Assembly: GCA_049598145.1 (NCBI GenBank)
Contig: JBMYNJ010000002.1
Span: 27,478-91,477 of the forward strand
DNA from: WTJH01 sp049598145
GTDB taxonomy: Bacteria > Bacteroidota > Bacteroidia > Flavobacteriales > Flavobacteriaceae
DNA length: 64,000 nt
Direction: 5' to 3'
In this document: piece after piece, positions 17,507 to 26,342 of the stretch
How positions within the stretch are numbered: position 1 is the first letter of the stretch
How the letters are laid out: each line of letters begins with the position of its first letter
Made by a program: the position numbers and the translations under genes
Notes under the pieces: generated by a model
The model's input: the letters and a program-made list of their open reading frames with translations, nothing else
Database searches by the model: none
What the model was told of the DNA's origin: nothing

Positions 17507-18364
17507 ATGATTGCATCCATGACAGGCTTTGGCCGTGCCGAACAAACCCTAGAAACTCGTAAAATTAGTGTAGAAATCCGCTGTTTAAACAGTAAAAATT
17601 TAGATTTAAACGCCCGAATTCACTCCTTTTTCCGAGAACTCGAGCCAGAAATTCGAAAGACGATCGGCAATCAACTAAGTCGAGGGAAAATAGACCTGTC
17701 GATTTATCTGGAATTGGTCAATGGCCAGAGTCCAACAAGCATCAATACCGAAGTGGTTCAAAACTACATCCAACAATTACAAGAGATTGAAACCGTATCG
17801 CCCGCCGATGCACTCCAAATGGCGATTCGCTTACCGGATGCTTTAAAAACCGAAAAAGAAACCATTGATGAAGCGACTGCCGATGTAGTGAAGCAATTGA
17901 TTCAAAAAGCTTTAACGGATGTGGATCAACATCGAAAAGAAGAAGGTCTGAGTCTTCAAAAAGACTTAATGGAACAAGTCGAAAGCATTCGGAAACAACT
18001 TCAAACCATTGCTCAACTGGCCCCAGAGCGGATGCAAAATATACGCGAGCGGATTCAAAAAAATCTGGAAGAACTCCAAACCGAACACGACGCCAATCGC
18101 TTTGAGCAAGAACTTATTTTCTACACAGAAAAGTTGGATATTAATGAGGAGCTTGTCCGCTTGGAAAATCACTTGAATTATTTTTCAGAAATCGCGGAAG
18201 CCCCCAACAGTTCTGGAAAAAAACTTGGATTTATCGCACAAGAAATAGGGCGAGAGATCAATACGATCGGTTCCAAAGCGCAATATGCCCCCATGCAAAA
18301 GGTGGTAGTATTGCAGAAAGACGCTCTCGAAAAAATTAAAGAACAACTCTTAAACGTGCTTTAA
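17507..18364 (+). CDS. yicC: YicC family endoribonuclease
   Basis: A 285-residue YicC-like protein, a family of cytoplasmic endoribonucleases implicated in small-RNA turnover. The hallmark N-terminus MIASMTGFGRAE and the C-terminal block IGREINTIGSKA with a preceding charged coiled segment are present, at normal length. The stop overlaps the gmk start in TAATG (18362-18366), as in many bacteria where yicC and gmk are neighbours. It begins 3 bp after the DUF1080 gene, so some read-through from the sugar genes is possible. Confidence 0.94.
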   Translation: MIASMTGFGRAEQTLETRKISVEIRCLNSKNLDLNARIHSFFRELEPEIRKTIGNQLSRGKIDLSIYLELVNGQSPTSINTEVVQNYIQQLQEIETVSPADALQMAIRLPDALKTEKETIDEATADVVKQLIQKALTDVDQHRKEEGLSLQKDLMEQVESIRKQLQTIAQLAPERMQNIRERIQKNLEELQTEHDANRFEQELIFYTEKLDINEELVRLENHLNYFSEIAEAPNSSGKKLGFIAQEIGREINTIGSKAQYAPMQKVVVLQKDALEKIKEQLLNVL

Positions 18365-18930
18365 TGTCTGGAAAACTTATTGTTTTTTCAGCCCCATCGG
18401 GGAGTGGGAAAACCACATTGGTACAACATTTATTAAAGCAAAATCTCCCCTTAGGTTTTTCCATTTCGGCTACTTCAAGGGCTCCTCGAGGAGCGGAACA
18501 GGAGGGTAAGGATTATTATTTTTTAAGTGCTGAACGCTTTCAAGCCCAAATCGAAGCGAAGGCTTTTTTGGAATATGAAGAAGTCTATGCAGGCACCTAT
18601 TACGGGACCCTGCTCTCGGAAGTGGAGCGCATCTGGGCAACAGGCAAACACGTGCTATTTGATATTGATGTGGTGGGTGGATTAAACATCAAACAAAAAT
18701 TCCCGGAACAAACACTGGCAATTTTTGTCCAACCGCCCTCTTTATCCGCCCTAGAAAATCGACTCCGCCACCGGGCAACAGAAACGGAAGCTAAGATTCA
18801 GCAACGTCTGGAAAAATCCAGTGAAGAACTCAAATATGCCCCCCAATTCGATGTTCAACTCATCAACGACGATCTGGAAACTGCCCAAGGAGAAGTGGTT
18901 CGTTTGGTAAGAGAATTCCTAGATTCGTAG
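18364..18930 (+). CDS. gmk: guanylate kinase
   Basis: A 188-residue cytoplasmic enzyme that phosphorylates GMP to GDP with ATP. The P-loop SAPSGSGKTTL lies at about residues 9-19, the GMP-binding block TSRAPRGAEQEGKDY at about 36-50, and LENRLRHR in the lid near residue 132. Its length is standard. It is translationally coupled to yicC and followed 21 bp later by nadD. Confidence 0.96.
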   Translation: MSGKLIVFSAPSGSGKTTLVQHLLKQNLPLGFSISATSRAPRGAEQEGKDYYFLSAERFQAQIEAKAFLEYEEVYAGTYYGTLLSEVERIWATGKHVLFDIDVVGGLNIKQKFPEQTLAIFVQPPSLSALENRLRHRATETEAKIQQRLEKSSEELKYAPQFDVQLINDDLETAQGEVVRLVREFLDS

Positions 18931-18951
18931 CCTTTTCCGTACCTTCACTTT

Positions 18952-19515
18952 ATGAAAATTGGGTTGCTTTTTGGGTCGTTTAATCCCCTCCACAACGGGC
19001 ATTTAGCTGTCGCACGTTTTTTTGCGCAACAAACGGATTTGGATCGCGTGTGGCTGGTGGTCACCCCTCAAAATCCCCTTAAAGATGCACAGGGACTGAT
19101 GCCCGACCAAAAACGCTTGTCTTTAGTCGAAAAAGTAACGGCTCAAGACCCCTTACTGGAATGCTGCCGAGTAGAATTTGATCGCCCCGCTCCGCACTAC
19201 ACCTACGATACCCTCCACCATTTAAAACAACAAGAGCCCGACCACCAATGGGTGTTGCTGATGGGTGCCGATCTTCTAGGAGAACTACCCCACTGGAAAA
19301 ATTACACCCAACTTTTGGAGGAATTCCAAATCTATGTATACCCCCGACCCTCACTAAAAAAGACCGAAAAAGTTATCGCCGAACACCCCCATGTACATTA
19401 TTTTCAAGCGCCTTTAATGAATATTTCTGCTACCGAAATTCGAGCGAAAATCAAGCAGGGAATGTCTGTAGATCAGGAGGTACCTAAGTCCATCCTGCAT
19501 GAATTATTAAATTAG
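18952..19515 (+). CDS. nadD: nicotinate-nucleotide adenylyltransferase
   Basis: A 187-residue nucleotidyltransferase that adenylates nicotinate mononucleotide in NAD synthesis. The motif GSFNPLHNGHL at residues 8-18 is the ATP-binding HxGH signature, and ISATEIRAKIKQG near the C-terminus is the ISSTxxR-type motif. It follows gmk by 21 bp. A degenerate -7-like sequence lies just before the ATG, so a separate start is possible but weak. Confidence 0.95.
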   Translation: MKIGLLFGSFNPLHNGHLAVARFFAQQTDLDRVWLVVTPQNPLKDAQGLMPDQKRLSLVEKVTAQDPLLECCRVEFDRPAPHYTYDTLHHLKQQEPDHQWVLLMGADLLGELPHWKNYTQLLEEFQIYVYPRPSLKKTEKVIAEHPHVHYFQAPLMNISATEIRAKIKQGMSVDQEVPKSILHELLN

Positions 19516-19582
19516 ATCGCCTTAAGAAGTTTGCAAACCAATTCTCAGTAACTTTAACAGTTCACGATTAAACCCAAATCCT

Positions 19583-20221
19583 ATGAAAGCCTCCCCCGTA
19601 TCTCTATGGTTCCTTTTTATCCTCTTTTTTCCCTCCATCCCAAACGCTCAACCGACCCATCATAAACCGCCGGATTCCAACACAATTCTAAAACTGAGAT
19701 ATGAAAAACTGGATTGGCAAGGGTATGAATTCTCCCTTTGTGTAGAACAGTCCGGTGCGATCTACATCCTGTCAGTTAATTCGAAAGATTCAAGGGTTTC
19801 AGGTTTACCCTACAAGAGTTTTATCGATAATCCTGTAAAAACCTCAATCCTCCAAGACCTGGATGCAGACGGTTTTCCGGAATTGGTCTGTTTTACCCAA
19901 TCGGTGGGAAGTGGAAGTGCGGGTACGGTAGTTTCCTTTTCTGTCTTGGATTGTGGAGCCTTTGTTCCCATTGCTTTTCCACTGCTAAGCAATCCACAAA
20001 TCACAAGCGGATATATGGGACATGATCATTTCCAACTAAAAAAAGATTCCCTCTTCCACAGCTTTCCGATCTATCGTGAACGGGATTCCAATGCCCGCCC
20101 CACAGGAGGAAAACGACAGCTAAAGTATACTCTTCAATCAAAATTAAACGGCAAAAGCTGGATCCTGCATGAAATTATCCAATCAAAACCGGAAAAAAAC
20201 ATCCTTAAGCAGGTTCTCTAA
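19583..20221 (+). CDS. secreted hypothetical protein
   Basis: A 212-residue protein with a clear signal peptide (hydrophobic WFLFILFFPSIPNAQP, cleavage near residue 23). I do not recognise a family with certainty. The central part LQDLDADGFPELVCF resembles the calcium-binding DxDxDG loop of FG-GAP/VCBS-type repeats, followed by a Gly/Ser-rich strand; only one such loop is present. The position after nadD and before a convergent glycosyltransferase gives no functional hint. Confidence 0.6.
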   Translation: MKASPVSLWFLFILFFPSIPNAQPTHHKPPDSNTILKLRYEKLDWQGYEFSLCVEQSGAIYILSVNSKDSRVSGLPYKSFIDNPVKTSILQDLDADGFPELVCFTQSVGSGSAGTVVSFSVLDCGAFVPIAFPLLSNPQITSGYMGHDHFQLKKDSLFHSFPIYRERDSNARPTGGKRQLKYTLQSKLNGKSWILHEIIQSKPEKNILKQVL

Positions 20222-20309
20222 ATAAGGTTTTTCCTCATTCATGTTATACACAAATGGGGATTACAATGATGAGAAATAAAAGAGTTTATCCTGAGTTTTG
20301 GGAGAAAAA

Positions 20310-21599
20310 CTATTTTTTGCCCTGGGGATGGCGGATGAGGGTGTCCCTCAATTTTTTAGTTAAATTCGATCGGCTCCAATCCTCTAAATTCGGGAATTGA
20401 TTATGGAATTGGCCTTGATTTTCGAGGGCGAGTTGGATAAACTTTGAAATGCCTGCTGAATCGTTTTCGGCAAGCATCTGGGCTGCACTCCCTTGGTTGA
20501 GAAAAACTCCGGCAGCTGAGGTGGGCTCTCCTATGGATAAGATGGGAACTGATGTCGCCAAATATTCCAAGAGCTTACCGGAAATCATCTGTTGGTGTGC
20601 TCCCTGAAAACTAAAATTCAGCAAAAGGTCTGCACTTTTCATTAAAGCAATCGCCTCGCTGTGGGATACATAGCCTCTGGGGTCTATTTGAATTTCGGGA
20701 AGCTCCGTTTGAATTTCAGTTAGAATCCTTTGTGGAATTTGTCCGGCAAAAGTCCACCGGATGGGGTTTTTCGTTTGGAAGGATTTCAAGGCATTCACCA
20801 CAGCGTTATAGGCCTGATTATGGGTTAATAAGCCTGTATACACCAAATGAAACTCCTTGGGCTTGGGTGCTGCGGGCGTTTGGTGCATTAACTCGGCATC
20901 GTAGCCGTTAGGAATAGCTTCAAACCTTTGCTGGGGGGCTTTGGTTTGCAGCTGGGTGTGGAGCGCTCCCCCAACGGTCGTCAATATACCATCGGCTTGT
21001 TGGAGTACTTGGCACTCCAAATCTAAATCTTTTCGAATGGCAAAAGGCTGCCGATAGAAACTTTTGTTGTAAAACAAATCGGTCCAAGGGTCGCGAAAAT
21101 CAGCCCACCACTCCAAGTCAAATTCTCGTTTGAGTTGCAGCCCTGCCAAATGTGTGGAATGAGGCGGGCCCGTGGTGATTAAATAAGAAATCTTCTGTTC
21201 GGATAAGAGTTTTTTCACTGCCGCTACTGCATAGGGCACCCAGCCTTTACGGGCATCGGGAACAAAGAAATTTCCTCGGATAAATGCGGAAATTTTCTGA
21301 AACAAGCTCTTTCGAGGAACTTCCCCTTGCGGGATGGAGGTCTCAGAACCGCTTAAACGAGCATACCATTTCAGCGGTTCCCGAGTGGGGGTCTGGATCA
21401 GTTGAATATCGGACACCTCGGCCACCAAAGTATCGTCTCGAACGGGATAGGAAGCATGGGAAGGGTTTACGGTGATCACATAGGGTTCCCAGCCTTTTTG
21501 TTTTAAATATTTAGCAAAATAGAGCCAGCGCTGCACTCCCGAGCCTCCCGAAGGGGGCCAATAATAGGTCAGGATTAAAATGGGCTGCGGTTTCGGCAT
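20310..21599 (-). CDS. glycosyltransferase family 4 protein
   Basis: A 429-residue GT-B fold transferase. ILTYYWPPSGGSGVQRW at the N-terminus is the acceptor-side start common in Bacteroidota GT4 enzymes. The C-terminal donor domain has LVYTGLL and the SGKLLEYLA region with the expected acidic residue. It probably adds a sugar to a surface polysaccharide or lipid carrier at the cytoplasmic face. The frame opens at 21614, but ATG complementary to 21597-21599 gives the conserved MPKPQPILILTYYW start. The DUF3078 gene lies 29 bp upstream on the same strand. Confidence 0.88.
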   Translation of the reverse strand: MPKPQPILILTYYWPPSGGSGVQRWLYFAKYLKQKGWEPYVITVNPSHASYPVRDDTLVAEVSDIQLIQTPTREPLKWYARLSGSETSIPQGEVPRKSLFQKISAFIRGNFFVPDARKGWVPYAVAAVKKLLSEQKISYLITTGPPHSTHLAGLQLKREFDLEWWADFRDPWTDLFYNKSFYRQPFAIRKDLDLECQVLQQADGILTTVGGALHTQLQTKAPQQRFEAIPNGYDAELMHQTPAAPKPKEFHLVYTGLLTHNQAYNAVVNALKSFQTKNPIRWTFAGQIPQRILTEIQTELPEIQIDPRGYVSHSEAIALMKSADLLLNFSFQGAHQQMISGKLLEYLATSVPILSIGEPTSAAGVFLNQGSAAQMLAENDSAGISKFIQLALENQGQFHNQFPNLEDWSRSNLTKKLRDTLIRHPQGKK

Positions 21600-21628
21600 G
21601 GCTACAAGATACAAAAGCCCCTTGCCGA

Positions 21629-22516
21629 CTAAAAATCTTTTCGAAATTGAACCCCTAAAATTTGCCGGGATTGCACCCGAGTGATGGCATGATCGTCATA
21701 TACCCATTGCGCAACAAACTGTGTGCTGATAAAATCATTCACCTTAAAATCAATTTCTAATAAATAATTAATATCCAAATTCTCAGGCCGATCTAGATAG
21801 TTTGAATAAACGTTTAAAAGGTGCTTCCAGTGCACATTTTCCCAGATTTTCCACTGGGCTTTCCAAACAAAATCCAATCCAACTTCTGTCCGGGTGGTTT
21901 GGTTGGGGTCTACCCCAAAGTATTGACTCCCGGGGGCTAAAGCTCTAGTAAATACTCGGGAAACTAAGGTCATCTTGAGCGTTGCAAGGGCTAAATCGAT
22001 ACGGTTATTATCGCTAATCATATTGGTAAACCCCAATCCCGTTTTCCAATAGGCCGGAGAAAATCCTTTAGAAATCCGGGTTCGAGTGGCCTGATCGCCA
22101 CTGCCGTTGTATTTATACCCGATACCCCACTGAGTAAGGAGGTTCATCCAGGCATGAATCGTCCAATCGGGGACTAAATAGCGTTCCAAACGGAGGTCTA
22201 AAATCAGCCGGTCGTCCGTTTTACGGGTAAAGGGGTTGTCTTCAATTTGGTTTAAACCATACGAACTTTCCAACATTNNNNNNNNNNACATTCCACTTCC
22301 GGTCCAAAGAGAATCTTTGAAAGCCCAGCCATATTTGGTAGCCAGTGTTCCGGCCAAACTATTGGCTCCACCGGCCGTCCAATTCCGGAACGTACTTTGG
22401 TTGGCCAAAAGGCTGATTTGAGCTGTTCGAGTCCACAAACTGTCTTTTGCAGGACTTTCCTGTGCAAAATTCAGGAGTGAGTACAATAAAAAAGGAAGAA
22501 AAAATCGAAGGGACAT
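21629..22516 (-). CDS. DUF3078 domain protein, outer-membrane beta-barrel type, contains an assembly gap
   Basis: About 295 residues (true length uncertain) with a signal peptide ending near QES. The family-like block FRNWTAGGANSLAGT is followed by alternating strands with aromatic residues, and the protein ends in an aromatic residue (VQFRKDF), as many outer-membrane barrels do. Ten Ns at 22278-22287 fall within the coding region but keep the frame across them. The protein is probably in the outer membrane; its function is unknown. It is downstream of the DUF2480 gene and may be read through from the suf operon. Confidence 0.8.
   Translation of the reverse strand: MSLRFFLPFLLYSLLNFAQESPAKDSLWTRTAQISLLANQSTFRNWTAGGANSLAGTLATKYGWAFKDSLWTGSGMXXXXMLESSYGLNQIEDNPFTRKTDDRLILDLRLERYLVPDWTIHAWMNLLTQWGIGYKYNGSGDQATRTRISKGFSPAYWKTGLGFTNMISDNNRIDLALATLKMTLVSRVFTRALAPGSQYFGVDPNQTTRTEVGLDFVWKAQWKIWENVHWKHLLNVYSNYLDRPENLDINYLLEIDFKVNDFISTQFVAQWVYDDHAITRVQSRQILGVQFRKDF
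22278..22287. other. assembly gap of ten Ns
   Basis: Unresolved bases inside the DUF3078 gene. The flanking sequence stays in one frame, but since ten Ns is probably a placeholder this may be coincidence. Confidence 0.95.
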
Positions 22517-22525
22517 ATCACCTTT

Positions 22526-23041
22526 TTATTTGTAAGAATTGGATCGTTTCCATAGGGGAACTGCCGAGCAGGCTTCCCCGTAAAAAATGCTTCGGGCATA
22601 GGGCTTTATCAGGGCTACCCATTGCATATAAAGGGTTTGTGGTATCTCTTTTTCGGCACAACCCTTTAAGATCACGGGTTTGTCCTTCAAAGCACTCCAA
22701 TCGAAGGTTTGGATTTGGTTTTGCCAATGCTGAAGCTCCACAGCCTCCGGGCTGCCATAGCCTACGGTAGAGGCTTTGTCTGCCAACTGAATCCCAACCA
22801 AAAGTGGTGCCCAGGCGGGTAAAATAGCCTCTGTAGAACAATAAACGGCAACCGACTTCCCTGTGTATTGGTCCCAATCGTGAGCTTTTATCGCCGCTCG
22901 AAAATCTTTTTCTCTTAAAATTAAACCCTGATCTAAAAAGTCTTTAAGGTCTAATCCCAGAGGTTTGGGCCCAAAAAAGTCCATCGGGTCCAGCACTTCC
23001 AAGGCGCTTTCGGCCACCTTATTAACGATGGGCTGTTCCAT
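22526..23041 (-). CDS. DUF2480 family protein
   Basis: A 171-residue cytoplasmic protein with no signal or membrane segment, matching the DUF2480 pattern: LDPMDFFGPKPL near residue 18, then DLKDFLDQGLILREKDFR. Cysteines occur at YCSTEAI, KGCAEKE and EACSAVP. Its ATG overlaps the sufT stop in TAATG, which couples it to the suf operon and hints at a role in Fe-S assembly or delivery. No biochemical function is known to me. Confidence 0.82.
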   Translation of the reverse strand: MEQPIVNKVAESALEVLDPMDFFGPKPLGLDLKDFLDQGLILREKDFRAAIKAHDWDQYTGKSVAVYCSTEAILPAWAPLLVGIQLADKASTVGYGSPEAVELQHWQNQIQTFDWSALKDKPVILKGCAEKEIPQTLYMQWVALIKPYARSIFYGEACSAVPLWKRSNSYK

Positions 23042-23361
23042 TAGAGCATTCCTAATTCCAGTTTGGCTTCTTCACTCATCAACTCTTGAGTCCAGGGCGG
23101 ATCAAAAGTAATCTCCACGGTAGCAGAGTGAACCTCTTTTAAGGATTGTACCTTTTCCTCCACCTCTAGGGGAAGGGTTTCGGCAACAGGGCAATTGGGT
23201 GTGGTAAGCGTCATCAGTATTTTTACCTCTTGGTCTTCGTTCACCATAACATCATAAATCAGTCCGAGCTCATATATATCCACAGGGATTTCGGGGTCGT
23301 AAATGGTTTTTAAAACCCCTACAATTTTCTCGCCTAAATCAGCTGTATGTTCGTTTTCCAT
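23041..23361 (-). CDS. sufT: SufT / MIP18-type Fe-S assembly factor (DUF59)
   Basis: A 106-residue DUF59 protein. The family signature IYDPEIPVDIYELGLIYD spans about residues 20-37 and TTPNCPVAE, with its cysteine, about residues 53-61. Bacterial SufT and eukaryotic MIP18 help mature Fe-S proteins under high demand. It lies 5 bp after sufE and overlaps DUF2480, so it belongs to the operon. Confidence 0.92.
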   Translation of the reverse strand: MENEHTADLGEKIVGVLKTIYDPEIPVDIYELGLIYDVMVNEDQEVKILMTLTTPNCPVAETLPLEVEEKVQSLKEVHSATVEITFDPPWTQELMSEEAKLELGML

Positions 23362-23366
23362 AGGGT

Positions 23367-23792
23367 TTAATTCAGTTGAGTTTGGTAGGCAATGGCATAC
23401 ATTTTTAACTGCTTAATCATCGATACCAGACCGTTGGCCCGAGTAGGCGACAAATGTTCCTTTAATCCGATCTGATCAATAAAATCAGTATTTGCATCTA
23501 AAATATCTTTGGGGTGTGCTCCCGAAAATACACGAATCAGGATCGCAATGATGCCCTTGGTGATAATTGCATCGCTATCGGCCGTAAAGTTCAATTGCTG
23601 GTCTTCCATATCGGCATGAACCCAAACCTTGCTTTGACAGCCTTTGATGATGTTGTCTTCGGTTTTGTATTGAGGGTTGATTAAAGGGAGGGACTTTCCC
23701 AATTCAATCATATATTCATACCGTTGCATCCAGTCGTCGAACATGGAGAATTCGTCAATGATTTCTTGCTGCCGGCTTTCAATCGTGCTCAT
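23367..23792 (-). CDS. sufE: cysteine desulfuration protein SufE
   Basis: A 141-residue sulfur acceptor that takes persulfide from SufS and passes it to the SufBCD scaffold. The acceptor cysteine lies in KGCQSKVWVH near residue 52. The opening helix contains FDDWMQRYEYMIELG, typical of SufE. It starts 15 bp after the sufS stop. Confidence 0.95.
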   Translation of the reverse strand: MSTIESRQQEIIDEFSMFDDWMQRYEYMIELGKSLPLINPQYKTEDNIIKGCQSKVWVHADMEDQQLNFTADSDAIITKGIIAILIRVFSGAHPKDILDANTDFIDQIGLKEHLSPTRANGLVSMIKQLKMYAIAYQTQLN

Positions 23793-23807
23793 ACGTAAAG
23801 TTAAGAA

Positions 23808-25025
23808 TTAAGTTAACATCTGAATGGCCTTTTGCAAAGCCTCCAGCATCCGATCGATCTCTGCTTTGGTATTGTAAAAGGAAAAAGATGCCCGAACGGT
23901 TCCGGGAATTTGAAAATAATCCATGATCGGTTGAGCACAGTGGTGACCCGTGCGAACCGCAATTCCGAATTTATCTAAAATACTCCCCAAATCGTAGGGA
24001 TGAATCCCCTCAACATTAAAGGAAATAACAGCTGTTTTTTCAGGAGCTTCTCCGTAGATTTTAACCCCTTCTATGGCCTTTAGTGCCTTGGTTGCATATT
24101 CCAAAAGCTCGTGTTCATAGGCAGCGATGTTTTCAAAGCCGATGCTGTGCATATAGTCCAAGGCTGCTCCAAACGCGATCCCTCCAGCGATATTAGGGGT
24201 TCCGGCTTCGAACTTATGGGGTAAATCGGCATAGGTTGTTTTCTCAAAAGTAACCTCGGCGATCATTTCTCCCCCACCTTGATAGGGCGGAAGCATATCT
24301 AAAAGCGCTTCTTTACCATAAAGCATTCCGATTCCTGTTGGGCCACAAAGTTTGTGAGCGGAAGTGACATAGTAGTCAATATCCAAAGCTTGAACGTCTG
24401 CAACAATATGGGGTGCTGCCTGGGCCCCGTCGATCAATACCTCTGCCCCAACGGCATGGGCCTGATCGATAATTTGCGCAATAGGATTGACTGTCCCCAA
24501 TGCATTAGAAACGTGGTTGACGAAAACCAAGCGGGTCTTCGGATTGACCAATTCTGTGTAAGTCTCCATATCCAGCACGCCACTGGGCAGCATCGGAATG
24601 ACTTTGAGGACTGCTTGAGTTTTTTCGACTACCATTTGCCAAGGGACGATATTGGCGTGGTGTTCCATTGCTGAAACCAACAACTCGTCTCCGGGTTGTA
24701 AAATTGCGCTATAACCCGAGGCAACGATATTGATGCTATGCGTGGTTCCTGCCGTGAGTATGATTTCGTGCGGATGGGCCGCATTGAAATGCTTTTGAAT
24801 TTTTTGGCGGGCTTGCTCAAAGGCATCTGTTGCTTCCTGACTCAGGGCGTGAACGCCTCGATGAATATTAGAATTGGTCTGGGAGTAATAGCTCACAATC
24901 GCATCGATCACCTGCTGGGGGGTCTGAGAAGTAGCTGCATTATCGAAATAAACCAAAGGCTTTCCATTCACTTGCCTGTGTAGGATAGGAAAGTCTTTCC
25001 GAATGGCTGATACATCCAATATCAT
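23808..25025 (-). CDS. sufS: cysteine desulfurase SufS
   Basis: A 405-residue class II PLP-dependent cysteine desulfurase that supplies sulfur for Fe-S clusters. The PLP lysine is in TSAHKLCGPTGIG near residue 225 and the persulfide cysteine in RTGHHCAQP near residue 364. YFDNAATSQTP lies near the N-terminus. Its ATG touches the sufD stop at 25025, so the two are coupled. Confidence 0.96.
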   Translation of the reverse strand: MILDVSAIRKDFPILHRQVNGKPLVYFDNAATSQTPQQVIDAIVSYYSQTNSNIHRGVHALSQEATDAFEQARQKIQKHFNAAHPHEIILTAGTTHSINIVASGYSAILQPGDELLVSAMEHHANIVPWQMVVEKTQAVLKVIPMLPSGVLDMETYTELVNPKTRLVFVNHVSNALGTVNPIAQIIDQAHAVGAEVLIDGAQAAPHIVADVQALDIDYYVTSAHKLCGPTGIGMLYGKEALLDMLPPYQGGGEMIAEVTFEKTTYADLPHKFEAGTPNIAGGIAFGAALDYMHSIGFENIAAYEHELLEYATKALKAIEGVKIYGEAPEKTAVISFNVEGIHPYDLGSILDKFGIAVRTGHHCAQPIMDYFQIPGTVRASFSFYNTKAEIDRMLEALQKAIQMLT

Positions 25026-26341
25026 TATAAATTAAATCCGAGGTTTACTCCTAATTTTTTAGCGATGGAATCTTCTATTCTTTTCTTTAAAGCTGAAATC
25101 TGAACGCTTTCCAGTACATTGCTAGCAAAAGCATAGGTCAGCAGTGCCTGCGCTTCTTTTTTGGGAATTCCGCGTGAGCGCAAATAAAACAGGGCTTCTT
25201 CATCTAACTGGCCGACGGTACACCCATGAGAACAACGGACATCGTCCGCAAAAATTTCCAATTGAGGTTTGGTATTAATGGTGGCTTTGTCGTTGAGTAA
25301 TAAATTGTTGTTTTGCTGGAAAGCATTGGTCTTTTGCGCAATTTTATCCACTAAAATTTTACCGTTAAATACCCCTGTGGCTCTCCCCCCAAAAATCCCT
25401 TTGTAATCCTGATGGGATTCACAATTGGGATGCGCGTGATGCACCAGCGTAGAATGATCGGTGTGCTGCTGATCTTCCAATAGAGTAACTCCTTTCAGGG
25501 TAGACATGATGTGCTCGTCTTTTTGGTAATAGTTCAGCGTGTTGCGAACAATATTCCCCCCAAGTGAAAATGTATGCACAGATACATGAGAGTTTTTTTG
25601 CTGTGAGATGTAGGTGTGATCCAACAACGAAGCCGTATCCCGATCATTCTGAACTTTATAATAATCGACCAATGCCTCTTTTTCAGCAAATATTTCGGTC
25701 ACACAATTGGTGGTGACAGGTGTTTCGGATAGACTCTGATGACGTTCAAGGATTTGTACTTGAGCATTTTCGTCTACCACGATCAAATTGCGGGGCTGTA
25801 ACCAAATGGGCGCATTTTTTCCCGTGCTAAAATGAATGATTTCAATGGGTTTTTCAGCCACCACACTTTTGGGAATATAGATATAAGCCCCTTCTTTAGC
25901 ATAGGCTGTGTTTAAGGCAGTAAGGCTGTCGTTTTCCGGGGCAATAGCCCCAAAATATTTTTGAATTAGTTTGGTGTATTTGGGTTTAGAAAGTGCAGCC
26001 GACAGTAAACAAACATCGAGCCCGTCGTGAGTTGTATCCGATAAGAAAGGGCTGTAAACTCCATCTATAAAAATCACTTTGTAGGTGTCTATATCATAAA
26101 GGAAATAGGTTTTCACCTCTTTGAGTTCAATGGAGGTTTCTATCTGTGGATAGAGGATATAATTTTCCTTCAGGATTTTTGCCAAACTAGTATATTTCCA
26201 TGCCTCCAACTTTTTGGTTGGAAATCCATTTTTTTCGAAATATGCCAGAGCTTTAATACGCTTATCGTGAATCGGATCTTTTTGCCCAACTTCTTCTTCG
26301 AAAGCGATGTAAGAAGCCAATAACTGTTCTTTTAATTCCAT
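25025..26341 (-). CDS. sufD: Fe-S cluster assembly protein SufD
   Basis: A 438-residue beta-helix scaffold subunit of the SufBCD complex. The C-terminal SufBD block includes CSHGCTVGQLDEEALFYL and RSRGIPKKEAQALL. The N-terminal part contains KLEAWKYTSL, a typical SufD motif. It starts 1 bp after the sufC stop on the minus strand. Confidence 0.95.
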   Translation of the reverse strand: MELKEQLLASYIAFEEEVGQKDPIHDKRIKALAYFEKNGFPTKKLEAWKYTSLAKILKENYILYPQIETSIELKEVKTYFLYDIDTYKVIFIDGVYSPFLSDTTHDGLDVCLLSAALSKPKYTKLIQKYFGAIAPENDSLTALNTAYAKEGAYIYIPKSVVAEKPIEIIHFSTGKNAPIWLQPRNLIVVDENAQVQILERHQSLSETPVTTNCVTEIFAEKEALVDYYKVQNDRDTASLLDHTYISQQKNSHVSVHTFSLGGNIVRNTLNYYQKDEHIMSTLKGVTLLEDQQHTDHSTLVHHAHPNCESHQDYKGIFGGRATGVFNGKILVDKIAQKTNAFQQNNNLLLNDKATINTKPQLEIFADDVRCSHGCTVGQLDEEALFYLRSRGIPKKEAQALLTYAFASNVLESVQISALKKRIEDSIAKKLGVNLGFNL

Positions 26342-26342
26342 T

